From Microbacterium sp. (lineage in GTDB: Bacteria > Actinomycetota > Actinomycetes > Actinomycetales > Microbacteriaceae): a DNA stretch of 7,362 nucleotides. Positions 1 to 7,091 of this stretch are shown in pieces (position 1 is the stretch's first letter; each line of letters starts with the position of its first letter). Location of the stretch: assembly GCA_029267645.1 (NCBI GenBank), contig JAJUIM010000091.1:1-7362 (forward strand). The letters are read 5' to 3'. The notes under the pieces were generated by a model. It made no database searches. It was not told where the DNA came from and saw only the letters and a list, made by a program, of their open reading frames with translations. Made by a program: the position numbers and the translations under genes.

Positions 1-66
1 CGACGACTCCGGCGACGGCGAGAAAACGATGCGAGGCCCGGGGCATATCTCAAGACTAAGTGCTCA

Positions 67-72
67 TAGGAT
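67..72 (+). promoter_or_regulatory. Possible -10 box (TAGGAT) for argS
   Basis: TAGGAT fits the actinobacterial -10 pattern TANNNT and ends 9 bases before the argS ATG. Transcription would then start at or just before the start codon, giving a leaderless or nearly leaderless mRNA, which is common in this phylum. No TTGACA-like -35 box is visible 16-18 bases upstream. The overlapping GGATGG (69-74) could instead be a poor Shine-Dalgarno sequence with a 7-base spacer, so the two readings compete. The rest of positions 1-66 shows no gene that I can support. Confidence 0.35.
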
Positions 73-81
73 GGATGCCCT

Positions 82-1740
82 ATGAACCCCGATGCCCTCG
101 CCTCCGCTCTGCTCGACGTCCTCACCGCGACCGCCGAGCGGCGACGCCCGGACGAGCCCCTCGGCGCGACGGCCTCGGACATCACGGTCGAGCGTCCCAA
201 GAACCGCGACCACGGCGACTGGGCGACGAACGTCGCGATGAAGTTCGCGAAGCGGCTGGGTGCGAACCCGCGCGAGCTCGCGCAGGAGATCGCGGACGGT
301 CTCGCCGAGGTGGACGGCATCGCGTCGGTCGAGGTCGCGGGCCCCGGATTCATCAACGTCCGCCTCGACGCGGCGGCCGCGGGCCAGCTCGCGAAGACGA
401 TCGTCGACGCGGGCGAGGCCTACGGTCGCAACGATTCGCAGGCGGGCGAGAGCGTCAATCTCGAGTTCGTGAGCGGCAACCCCACGGGCCCGCTCCACAT
501 CGGGCACACGCGCTGGGCCGCGCTCGGCGACGCCATGGGCCGCCTGCTCGAGGCGTCGGGCGCGAAGGTCGCCCGCGAGTACTACATCAACGACGCCGGC
601 GCGCAGATGGATCGCTTCGGCGCGAGCGTCTACGCCGCCATGACGGGCGGCGAGGCACCGGAGGACGGCTATAAGGGCGCCTACATCGACGCGCTCGCGC
701 AGCGGATCCGCGAGGCGCAGCCCGGGATCCTCGACGCCGCCGACGAGCAGGCCGCGCGCGATGCCGTCCGCGACGCCGCGTACGAGCTGCAGCTCGCCGA
801 TATCCAGCAGTCGCTCGAGAAGTTCAACGTGCACTTCGACGTGTGGTTCTCGGAGCGCCAGCTGCACGCGGGATCCCCGAGCCTCATCGACCAGGCCGTC
901 GACCGCCTGCGCGAGCAGGGCCACGTCTACGACGCCGACGACGCCGTGTGGGTGAAGACGACCGACTTCGGCGACGACAAGGATCGCGTGATCCGCCGCG
1001 GCAACGGCGTCTACACCTACTTCGCCGCGGACGCCGCGTATTACCTCAACAAGGGCGACCGCGGCTTCCGGCACAAGATCTATCTGCTGGGCGCCGACCA
1101 CCACGGCTACGTGCACCGCCTCAAGGCGCTCGCGGGCGCGGCGGGCGACGACCCCGAGAAGGACATCGAGGTGCTGATCGGCCAGCTCGTGTCGGTCAAC
1201 GGCGCGCGCCTGTCGAAGCGCGCGGGCAACATCATCGAGCTCGACGACCTGCGCGACTGGATCGGCACCGACGCGCTGCGCTACTCGCTTGAGCGCTCGC
1301 CCGCCGACTCGCCCCTGTCGCTCGACCCCGAGCTGCTGCAGAAGCGCACGAACGACAACCCCGTCTTCTACGTGCAGTACGCCCACGCGCGCACCGTCAA
1401 CGTCGGGCGCAACGCGGCCGACTCCGGCGTCACGCGCGAGGTGTTCCAGCCCGAGCTGCTGACGCACGAGACCGAGGCGGCGCTCCTCGGCGCGCTGCAG
1501 GAGTTCCCGCGCATCGTCGCCTTCGCGGCCGAGCTGCGCGAGCCGCACCGCGTCGCGCGCTACCTCGAGGAGCTCGCGGGCCTCTACCACCGCTGGTACG
1601 ACAACTGCCGCGTCACGCCGAAGGGCGACGAGCCGGTCGAGCCCGTGCACGGCACGCGCCTGTGGCTCAACGACGCGACGGGCCAGGTGCTGCGCAACGG
1701 CCTCGGCCTGCTGGGGGTCAGCGCGCCCGAGCGCATGTGA
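82..1740 (+). CDS. argS: Arginyl-tRNA synthetase (class Ia), complete
   Basis: This cytoplasmic enzyme charges tRNA-Arg with arginine using ATP. The 552-residue length is typical for bacterial ArgRS. Residues 1 to about 110 form the family's N-terminal tRNA-recognition domain, with a conserved PKNRDHGDWATN stretch near residue 40. The Rossmann catalytic core follows, with the HIGH signature at 139-142 inside GPLHIGHTRWA. The KMSKS loop is represented by RLSKRAGN at 376-383, so Met is replaced by Leu. The C-terminal DALR anticodon-binding domain begins near NPVFYVQYAHAR (426-437), and the protein ends in the familiar GVSAPERM. ATG 82 is chosen because it gives the expected N-terminus; other nearby ATG or GTG triplets (60, 71, 75) are out of frame. 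lysA follows after 106 bases. In corynebacteria argS and lysA form an operon, but here lysA appears to have its own promoter as well. Confidence 0.97.
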   Translation: MNPDALASALLDVLTATAERRRPDEPLGATASDITVERPKNRDHGDWATNVAMKFAKRLGANPRELAQEIADGLAEVDGIASVEVAGPGFINVRLDAAAAGQLAKTIVDAGEAYGRNDSQAGESVNLEFVSGNPTGPLHIGHTRWAALGDAMGRLLEASGAKVAREYYINDAGAQMDRFGASVYAAMTGGEAPEDGYKGAYIDALAQRIREAQPGILDAADEQAARDAVRDAAYELQLADIQQSLEKFNVHFDVWFSERQLHAGSPSLIDQAVDRLREQGHVYDADDAVWVKTTDFGDDKDRVIRRGNGVYTYFAADAAYYLNKGDRGFRHKIYLLGADHHGYVHRLKALAGAAGDDPEKDIEVLIGQLVSVNGARLSKRAGNIIELDDLRDWIGTDALRYSLERSPADSPLSLDPELLQKRTNDNPVFYVQYAHARTVNVGRNAADSGVTREVFQPELLTHETEAALLGALQEFPRIVAFAAELREPHRVARYLEELAGLYHRWYDNCRVTPKGDEPVEPVHGTRLWLNDATGQVLRNGLGLLGVSAPERM

Positions 1741-1769
1741 GCGCGACGGCGGCGCGTCGGCGTTCACAG

Positions 1770-1775
1770 TAGACT
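1770..1775 (+). promoter_or_regulatory. -10 box (TAGACT), likely lysA-hom-thrB-thrC promoter
   Basis: TAGACT is a very good match to the actinobacterial sigma-A-type -10 element. It lies 29 bases after the argS stop codon and about 71 bases before the lysA start. The expected start of transcription is G1781 or A1783, giving a leader of about 65 bases. No convincing -35 hexamer is present 16-18 bases upstream (the region is a GC-rich CGGCGG), which is usual for this phylum. This would drive the lysine/threonine operon independently of argS. The leader is too short for a lysine riboswitch or T-box, and I see no leader peptide rich in Thr or Lys. Confidence 0.55.
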
Positions 1776-1787
1776 CTGACGCATCTG

Positions 1788-1807
1788 CGCCCGACGCCGA
1801 TCGGGCG
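1788..1807 (+). other. 7-bp GC-rich hairpin in the argS-lysA gap
   Basis: CGCCCGA (1788-1794) and TCGGGCG (1801-1807) are exact reverse complements around a 6-base loop. The stem would sit a few bases inside the lysA mRNA if transcription starts near 1781. No T-run follows, so it is not a classical intrinsic terminator. It could act as a U-less terminator for argS transcripts, as a stabilising structure at the 5' end of the lysA operon mRNA, or have no role. Confidence 0.4.
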
Positions 1808-1846
1808 GATCCCCGTTCGCCGAACCCGTAAGGTCCTCCACGCTCG

Positions 1847-3271
1847 ATGGTCACCGCGCACCCCCTCGCCCCGGCATGGCTCGCCGTTCCCGACGACGCG
1901 GGGGATCTCGCTCCCCGGGTGTGGCCGGCGACGGCGCGCCGCGACGCCGACGGCGTCCTCGCGGTCGGCGGCGTGCGCGCGACCGAGCTCGCTGAGCGCT
2001 TCGGCACGCCCGTGCTCGTCCTCGACGAGCAGGACGTGCGCGACCGCGCGGATCGCACGCGGCGCGCCTTCTCGGCGGCGGCTGAGCGGCGCGGATCCGC
2101 GGCGCGCGTCTACTACGCGGGCAAGGCCTTCCTGTCGGTCGAGGTCGCGCGGTGGATGACGGACGCGGGCCTGAACGTCGACGTGTGCTCGCGCGGCGAG
2201 CTCGAGACGGCGCTCGCCGCCGGCGTCGCGCCCGACCGCATCGGCTTCCACGGCAACAACAAGAGCCTGAGCGAGCTCGAGCGCGCGATCGAGGTCGGCG
2301 TCGGCACGATCATCGTCGACTCGGCGATCGAGATCGAGCGCATCGGCGCGATCACCTCGCGCACGGGATCCGCGCAGCGCGTGCTCGTCCGCGTGCGCAG
2401 CGGCGTGCACGCCGACACCCACGACTTCCTCGCGACCGCCCACGAGGATCAGAAGTTCGGCTTCGCCCTCGACGAGGCCGAGCGCGCGGTCGAGCGCATC
2501 CGCGAGCTGCCCTTCGTCGAGTTCCTCGGCCTGCACTGCCACATCGGCTCGCAGATCTTCGGCGTCGACGGGTTCCGCGAGTCGGCCTCCCGCGTGCTCG
2601 AGCTGCACGCACGGCTGCTCGAGGGCGGCCCCGTGCCGCTCATGAACCTCGGCGGCGGCTTCGGCATCGCCTACACGCGCGCCGACGACCCCGCCGAGAT
2701 CGAGGCGCTCGCCGAAGGCATCGTCGACGCCGTCGCCGACGAGTGCTCGGCCCGCGGCATCGAGCTGCCGACGCTCGCGTTCGAGCCCGGGCGGTCGATC
2801 GTCGGCCCCGCAGGCATCACGCTGTACGAGGTCGGCACGACCAAGCCTGTGACGGTGCAGGCGGCAGGCGGATCCGCCGAGCGCCTGTACGTCGCGGTCG
2901 ACGGCGGCATGAGCGACAACGTTCGGCCCGCGCTGTACGGCGCGCAGTACTCGGCGAGGATCGCGTCGCGCGTGAGCGACGCGGATCCGGCGCTCGTGCG
3001 CGTCGTCGGCATGCACTGCGAGTCGGGCGACATCGTCGTCGACAACGATTTCCTGCCGGGCGACGTCGCGCCGGGCGACCTCGTCGCGGTCGCCGCGACG
3101 GGCGCCTACTCGGCGGCCATGGCGAGCAACTACAACCACGTCCCGCGCCCGCCCGTCGTGGCGGTGCGGGACGGACGAGCCCGCGTCATCCTGCGCGGCG
3201 AGACGATCGACGATCTGCTCGCCCGCGACGCCGGGCTCGACGCCCCTGTCCATCACGAGGGAGAAGAATGA
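1847..3271 (+). CDS. lysA: Diaminopimelate decarboxylase, complete
   Basis: This PLP enzyme (fold type III, alanine racemase-like barrel) decarboxylates meso-diaminopimelate to L-lysine, the last step of lysine synthesis. The 474 residues match actinobacterial LysA. The PLP-binding lysine is K93 in YYAGKAFLS. The barrel continues with HCHIGSQ at 230-236, the glycine-rich phosphate-binding NLGGGFG at 267-273, and EPGRS at 313-317. The C-terminal beta domain supplies CESGD at 391-395, whose Cys reaches the partner active site in the dimer, and Y421 in GAYSAAMASNYN. ATG 1847 gives the family's N-terminus (AHPLAPAWL, then VWP). The only Shine-Dalgarno candidate is AAGG at 1830-1833, which has a long 13-base spacer, so initiation may be weak. 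The stop codon overlaps the hom start as ATGA, indicating translational coupling into the threonine branch. Confidence 0.97.
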   Translation: MVTAHPLAPAWLAVPDDAGDLAPRVWPATARRDADGVLAVGGVRATELAERFGTPVLVLDEQDVRDRADRTRRAFSAAAERRGSAARVYYAGKAFLSVEVARWMTDAGLNVDVCSRGELETALAAGVAPDRIGFHGNNKSLSELERAIEVGVGTIIVDSAIEIERIGAITSRTGSAQRVLVRVRSGVHADTHDFLATAHEDQKFGFALDEAERAVERIRELPFVEFLGLHCHIGSQIFGVDGFRESASRVLELHARLLEGGPVPLMNLGGGFGIAYTRADDPAEIEALAEGIVDAVADECSARGIELPTLAFEPGRSIVGPAGITLYEVGTTKPVTVQAAGGSAERLYVAVDGGMSDNVRPALYGAQYSARIASRVSDADPALVRVVGMHCESGDIVVDNDFLPGDVAPGDLVAVAATGAYSAAMASNYNHVPRPPVVAVRDGRARVILRGETIDDLLARDAGLDAPVHHEGEE

Positions 3272-4584
3272 TCGATCACCGAACTCTGCGCGTCGCCCTT
3301 CTGGGCGCCGGCTCGGTCGGGTCGCAGGTCGCGCGCCTGCTGCTCGAGCACGCCGACGAACTCGAGGAACGGGCCGGGGCTCGCCTGGAGCTGGCCGGGA
3401 TCGCGGTGCGCGACGTCGACGCGCCCCGCGACGTCGAGCTGCCCCGCGAGCTGCTCACGACGGATGCGCACGAGCTCATCGTCGGCAGCGACATCGTGAT
3501 CGAGCTCATGGGCGGCATCGAGCCCGCCCGCACGCACATCCTCGACGCGCTGCAGTCGGGCGCCGACGTCGTGACGGGCAACAAGGCGCTGCTTGCGACG
3601 CACGGCGCCGAGATCTTCGACGCCGCCGACCAGGTCGGCGCGTCGGTGTCGTACGAGGCCGCCGTCGCGGCCGCGATCCCGATCGTGCGCCCGCTGAAGG
3701 ATTCGCTCGCGGGCGACTTCGTGACGCGCATCTTCGGCATCGTCAACGGCACGACCAACTACATCCTCGACCGCATGGATCGCGAGGGCGCCGAGTTCGA
3801 CGCCGTGCTCGCCGACGCGCAGGCGCTCGGGTACGCCGAGGCCGACCCGACGGCCGACGTCGAGGGCCACGACGCCGCGCAGAAGGCCGCGATCCTCGCG
3901 AGCCTCGCCTTCCACACGCACGTGCCGCTCGAGCGCGTGCACTGCGAGGGCATCACGTCGATCGACGCCGCCGCCATCGAGAACGCCAAGAAGGCGGGCT
4001 TCGTCATCAAGCTGCTCGCGACGTGCGAGCGCCTGCCCGCCGAGGGCGACGACGAGGCCGCCATCTCGGTGCGCGTGTACCCCGCGCTCGTCAGCCGCGA
4101 GCACCCGCTCGCGAGCGTGCACGGCGGCAACAACGCCGTCTACGTCGAGGCCGCGGCCGCCGGCCCGCTCATGTTCTACGGCGCGGGCGCGGGCGGCGTC
4201 GAGACGGCCTCGGCGATCCTCGGCGACGTCGTGTCGGCTGCGCGCCGCCACATCGCGGGCGGCGTCGGCGTGGGCGAGTCGGCCCGCGGCGACCAGCCGA
4301 TCGCCGAGATCGGCCGCATCACGACGCGCTACCAGATCACGCTCGACGTCACAGACGAGCAGGGCGTGCTCGCGACCGTCGCGGGGATCCTCAGCCAGGG
4401 CGGCGTCTCGGTCGCCACGATCGAGCAGACCGTCTCCGAGCAGCCCGACGGCACGAGCCGCGCGCGCCTCGTGATCGGCACGCACAAGGCCCGCGAGCTC
4501 GCGCTGAGCACGACGGTCGAGCGCCTCGCTGAGAGCGTCGTCGTCGAGCGCGTCGTGACGGTGCTGCGCGTGGAAGGCGACTGA
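3268..4584 (+). CDS. hom: Homoserine dehydrogenase with C-terminal ACT domain
   Basis: Hom reduces aspartate semialdehyde to homoserine with NAD(P)H, the branch point toward threonine and methionine. The protein has 438 residues. The N-terminal Rossmann fold has GAGSVG at 13-18, then MGGIEPA near 81-87 and TGNKALLATHG with K106. The catalytic and dimer region contains NGTTNYIL (160-167) and GYAEADPTADVEGHDAAQK (188-206). There D202 and K206 match the known Asp/Lys catalytic pair, which has the same four-residue spacing in yeast homoserine dehydrogenase. Residues about 355-437 form an ACT domain (YQITLDVTDEQGVLATVAGI), the expected site of threonine feedback inhibition. It is the monofunctional actinobacterial form, with no aspartokinase fused. 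The same frame stays open upstream through lysA, but ATG 3268 has a strong AGGGAG (3258-3263) 4 bases away and gives the correct N-terminus. thrB starts 2 bases after the stop. Confidence 0.97.
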   Translation: MIDHRTLRVALLGAGSVGSQVARLLLEHADELEERAGARLELAGIAVRDVDAPRDVELPRELLTTDAHELIVGSDIVIELMGGIEPARTHILDALQSGADVVTGNKALLATHGAEIFDAADQVGASVSYEAAVAAAIPIVRPLKDSLAGDFVTRIFGIVNGTTNYILDRMDREGAEFDAVLADAQALGYAEADPTADVEGHDAAQKAAILASLAFHTHVPLERVHCEGITSIDAAAIENAKKAGFVIKLLATCERLPAEGDDEAAISVRVYPALVSREHPLASVHGGNNAVYVEAAAAGPLMFYGAGAGGVETASAILGDVVSAARRHIAGGVGVGESARGDQPIAEIGRITTRYQITLDVTDEQGVLATVAGILSQGGVSVATIEQTVSEQPDGTSRARLVIGTHKARELALSTTVERLAESVVVERVVTVLRVEGD

Positions 4585-4586
4585 GG

Positions 4587-5531
4587 GTGGCGCAGTCGGC
4601 CGAGCGCACGGTCCACGTGCGCGTGCCGGCCACGAGCGCGAACCTCGGTCCGGGGTTCGACACGCTCGGCCTCGCCCTGAGCGTCTACGACGAGCTCGAG
4701 GTCACGGCGCTTGCGCCCGGCGAGCTCGAGATCGCGGTGTCGGGATCCGGCGCGGAGCACATCCCGCGCGACGAGTCGCACCTCATCGCCACGACGATCC
4801 GCTACTGCTGCGAGTCGGTCGGGCGCCCCGCGCCGGGCCTGCGCATCGTGGCCCGCAACGGGATCCCGCACGGCAAGGGCCTCGGATCCTCGGGCGCGGC
4901 CGTCGCGGCGGGCGTGCTCGCCGCGAAGGGCCTGCTCGAGGGCGAGGCGGAGTTCACCGACGCCGACCTGCTGCGGCTCGCGACCGAGCTCGAGGGGCAC
5001 CCCGACAACGTCGCGCCCGCCCTGTTCGGCGGCCTGACGATCGCGTGGACCGAGAACGGCGTGCCGCAGCACAAGAAGCTGCTCGTGCACCGCGGCGTCT
5101 CGCCCGTCGTGTTCGTGCCCGACCGCACGATGTCGACCTCGAAGGCGCGCAGCGTGCTCGAGCCCGAGGTGTCGCGCGAGGACGCCGTGTTCAACGTGTC
5201 GCGCTCGGCGCTGCTCATCGCGGCGCTGACGCAGAGCCCCGACCTGCTGATGTCGGCGACGGAGGACCGGCTGCATCAGGAGCGCCGCGCCGAGGCCATG
5301 CCGGAGACCTTCGCGCTCGTGGGCGCCCTGCGCGAGCGCGGCTTCCCGGCCGTCGTGTCGGGCGCGGGCCCGAGCGTGCTCGTGCTCGCCGACGGCCCCG
5401 GCGGCCGCCTCGAGGCGGCGCGCGTCGCCGAGGAGGCGACGAGCGGGTCCTGGACCGCGCTCATGCTGGCCGTCGACTTCCTCGGCGGCACCGTGCGCGA
5501 CGCGGGCGAGGCGAGAATGGAAACCCCGTGA
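4587..5531 (+). CDS. thrB: Homoserine kinase (GHMP family)
   Basis: ThrB phosphorylates homoserine to O-phosphohomoserine with ATP. It has 314 residues, normal for the family. GHMP motif 1 is PATSANLGPGFD at 14-25. The ATP phosphate loop is IPHGKGLGSSGAAVAAG at 93-109. EGHPDNVAPA at 136-145 carries substrate- and magnesium-contacting residues, and motif 3 is VSGAGPSV at 257-264. The start is GTG 4587, two bases after the hom stop, with GGAAGG (4572-4577) inside the end of hom as Shine-Dalgarno sequence. Upstream alternatives would run deep into hom. Together with the thrC overlap or short gap, this makes hom-thrB-thrC one translational unit. Nothing is missing or altered in the core motifs. 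Confidence 0.96.
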   Translation: MAQSAERTVHVRVPATSANLGPGFDTLGLALSVYDELEVTALAPGELEIAVSGSGAEHIPRDESHLIATTIRYCCESVGRPAPGLRIVARNGIPHGKGLGSSGAAVAAGVLAAKGLLEGEAEFTDADLLRLATELEGHPDNVAPALFGGLTIAWTENGVPQHKKLLVHRGVSPVVFVPDRTMSTSKARSVLEPEVSREDAVFNVSRSALLIAALTQSPDLLMSATEDRLHQERRAEAMPETFALVGALRERGFPAVVSGAGPSVLVLADGPGGRLEAARVAEEATSGSWTALMLAVDFLGGTVRDAGEARMETP

Positions 5532-5544
5532 CGGATCGTGATGT

Positions 5545-5548
5545 GAGG
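5545..5548 (+). promoter_or_regulatory. Ribosome binding site (GAGG) that favours thrC ATG 5555
   Basis: GAGG lies 6 bases before ATG 5555, ideal spacing. The competing in-frame starts are GTG 5528, which overlaps the thrB stop as GTGA, and GTG 5543. Upstream of both I see only weak matches to the 16S 3' end. The ATG start also gives the family's usual N-terminus MTYISTRGG. Confidence 0.6.
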
Positions 5549-5554
5549 ACCCCG

Positions 5555-6970
5555 ATGACGTACATCTCCACCCGCGGAGGCGGCGAGCCGCTCAGCTACT
5601 CCGAGACCCTCATCGAGGGCCTCGCGCGCGACGGCGGCCTCGCGGTCCCCGCCGTCATGCCGACCGTCGACGCCGCGACGCTCGAGGGTTGGCGCGGCCT
5701 GCGCTACCCCGAGCTCGCGACCGAGGTGCTGGGGCTGTTCGCGACCGACATCCCGCGCGACGACCTCGCGCGCATGACGGCCGACGCGTACGCCGCGTTC
5801 CCCGAGGAGGTCGTGCCGCTGCGCTCGATCGGCGACGGGATCACGCTCGTGGGGCTCTCGGAGGGTCCGACGCTCGCCTTCAAGGACATGGCCATGCAGT
5901 TCCTCGGCCAGGTGCTCGAGTACCAGCTCGAGCGCATCGACTCGGTGCTCAACGTGCTCGGTGCCACGTCGGGCGACACGGGATCCGCGGCCGAGCACGC
6001 GCTGCGCGGCAAGGATCGCGTCGCGGTGTTCATGCTGTCGCCGCAGGGGCGCATGAGCGCGTTCCAGCGTGCGCAGATGTTCTCGCTCGACGACGCGAAC
6101 GTGCACAACATCGCGGTCGACGGCGTCTTCGACGACTGCCAGACGCTCGTCAAGCAGCTCGCGGGCGACGTCGCATTCAAGCAGGACCACCGCCTGGGCG
6201 CGGTCAACTCGATCAACCTCGCCCGCATCACGGCGCAGGTCGTGTACTACTTCTGGGCCTGGCTGCGCGCGACCGACGAGTCCGGACCCGCCGAGCTGTC
6301 GGTCACGGTGCCGTCGGGCAACTTCGGCAACATCCTCTCGGGCTTCTACGCGAAGCAGATGGGGCTGCCGCTGCGCCGTCTCGTGCTCGCGACGAACGAG
6401 AACAACGTGCTCGACGAGTTCTTCCGCACGGGCGTGTACCGCCCGCGCGGCGCGGCCGAGACGGTCGCGACGTCGAGCCCATCGATGGACATCTCGCGCG
6501 CATCGAATCTCGAGCGGTTCATCTTCGAGCTGTTCGGCCGCGACGCCTCCCGCGTCGTCGCGGCGTGGCGCGAGCTCGACGAGCAGGGCTTCTTCGACAT
6601 CGGCGACGACCTGCCGCGCCTGCGCGACGAGTTCGGGTTCGAGAGCGGCACGTCGACGCACGCCGACCGCCTCGCGACGATCCGCTCGGTGCACGAGCAG
6701 ACGGGCGAGCTCGTCGACCCGCACACCGCCGACGGCATCACGGTCGCGCGCCGGGTGCGCGAGGAGGGCGTGCCGATGCTCGTGCTCGAGACCGCCAAGC
6801 CGCAGAAGTTCGCCGAGACGATTCGCGAGGCGCTCGGCATCGAGCTCGAGTACGCGCCCGACGTGCGGGCCATGCTCGACGCCCCGCAGCACGTGACGGA
6901 GCTGCCGAACGACGCCGACGCGCTGCGCGCGTTCATCGCCGAGCAGGCGCTCTCGCCGCGCGCGGAGTGA
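5555..6970 (+). CDS. thrC: Threonine synthase, long type, complete
   Basis: ThrC converts O-phosphohomoserine to L-threonine with PLP (fold type II). From ATG 5555 it has 471 residues, the long form also found in Corynebacterium and E. coli relatives, not the roughly 350-360-residue form found beside hom in mycobacteria and Streptomyces. The N-terminus MTYISTRGG resembles the corynebacterial MDYISTR. The PLP Schiff-base lysine is K110 in EGPTLAFKDMAMQ. GATSGDTGSAAE (136-147) and SGNFGNI (254-260) are the substrate and phosphate-binding loops. Conserved ATNENNVLDEFFRTG (279-293), SSPSMDISRASN (307-318) and DPHTADG (388-394) follow. A start at GTG 5528 would add nine residues (480 aa) and overlap the thrB stop by 4 bases. 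The rho -10 box directly follows the stop, and I see no intrinsic terminator after thrC. Confidence 0.95.
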   Translation: MTYISTRGGGEPLSYSETLIEGLARDGGLAVPAVMPTVDAATLEGWRGLRYPELATEVLGLFATDIPRDDLARMTADAYAAFPEEVVPLRSIGDGITLVGLSEGPTLAFKDMAMQFLGQVLEYQLERIDSVLNVLGATSGDTGSAAEHALRGKDRVAVFMLSPQGRMSAFQRAQMFSLDDANVHNIAVDGVFDDCQTLVKQLAGDVAFKQDHRLGAVNSINLARITAQVVYYFWAWLRATDESGPAELSVTVPSGNFGNILSGFYAKQMGLPLRRLVLATNENNVLDEFFRTGVYRPRGAAETVATSSPSMDISRASNLERFIFELFGRDASRVVAAWRELDEQGFFDIGDDLPRLRDEFGFESGTSTHADRLATIRSVHEQTGELVDPHTADGITVARRVREEGVPMLVLETAKPQKFAETIREALGIELEYAPDVRAMLDAPQHVTELPNDADALRAFIAEQALSPRAE

Positions 6971-6976
6971 TAGAGT
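6968..6976 (+). promoter_or_regulatory. Extended -10 promoter (TGA TAGAGT) for rho, overlapping the thrC stop
   Basis: TAGAGT (6971-6976) is a good actinobacterial -10 box. The preceding TGA, which is the thrC stop codon, also supplies the TGn of an extended -10 element. The expected transcription start is near 6981-6984. No TTGACA-like -35 is visible around 6947-6954, which an extended -10 can tolerate. rho could also receive read-through from the threonine operon, since no terminator separates them. Confidence 0.55.
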
Positions 6977-7091
6977 GAACGGCACAGCGGAGGGTGCCAC
7001 GTCGCACGAACTCTGAACCTCCGTCGCAACTCTGCGAAGCCCCGCACGGATCCCCGACGGCTCCGCGATCCCGCGAAGCAACAGGGCGATC

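Noticed and set aside
1788..1812. Intrinsic terminator of argS
   Set aside because: The stem is good but CGGATCCCC follows instead of a T-run, and no classical terminator can be claimed. Kept only as a hairpin.
1776..1846. Lysine riboswitch, T-box or Thr/Lys-rich leader peptide controlling the operon
   Set aside because: The predicted leader is about 65 bases, too short for either RNA, and no short frame rich in Thr or Lys codons is present.
64..2058. Long open frame on the minus strand (664 codons) opposite argS and the start of lysA
   Set aside because: It is the mirror of GC-rich codon use: Arg/Ala/Val/Asp-rich with no domain or motif. It lies antisense to unmistakable argS and lysA. The same applies to minus-strand frames at 1718-3256, 3253-4485, 4329-5276 and 5276-7159.
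2152..3267. Open frame continuing 372 codons upstream of hom through lysA
   Set aside because: The translated extension is Arg/His/Ala-rich nonsense in the shadow of lysA. hom has a clear start and ribosome binding site at 3268.
5045..5527. Open frame continuing upstream of thrC through thrB
   Set aside because: It is a shadow frame of thrB, and family homology begins only at MTYISTRGG from 5555.
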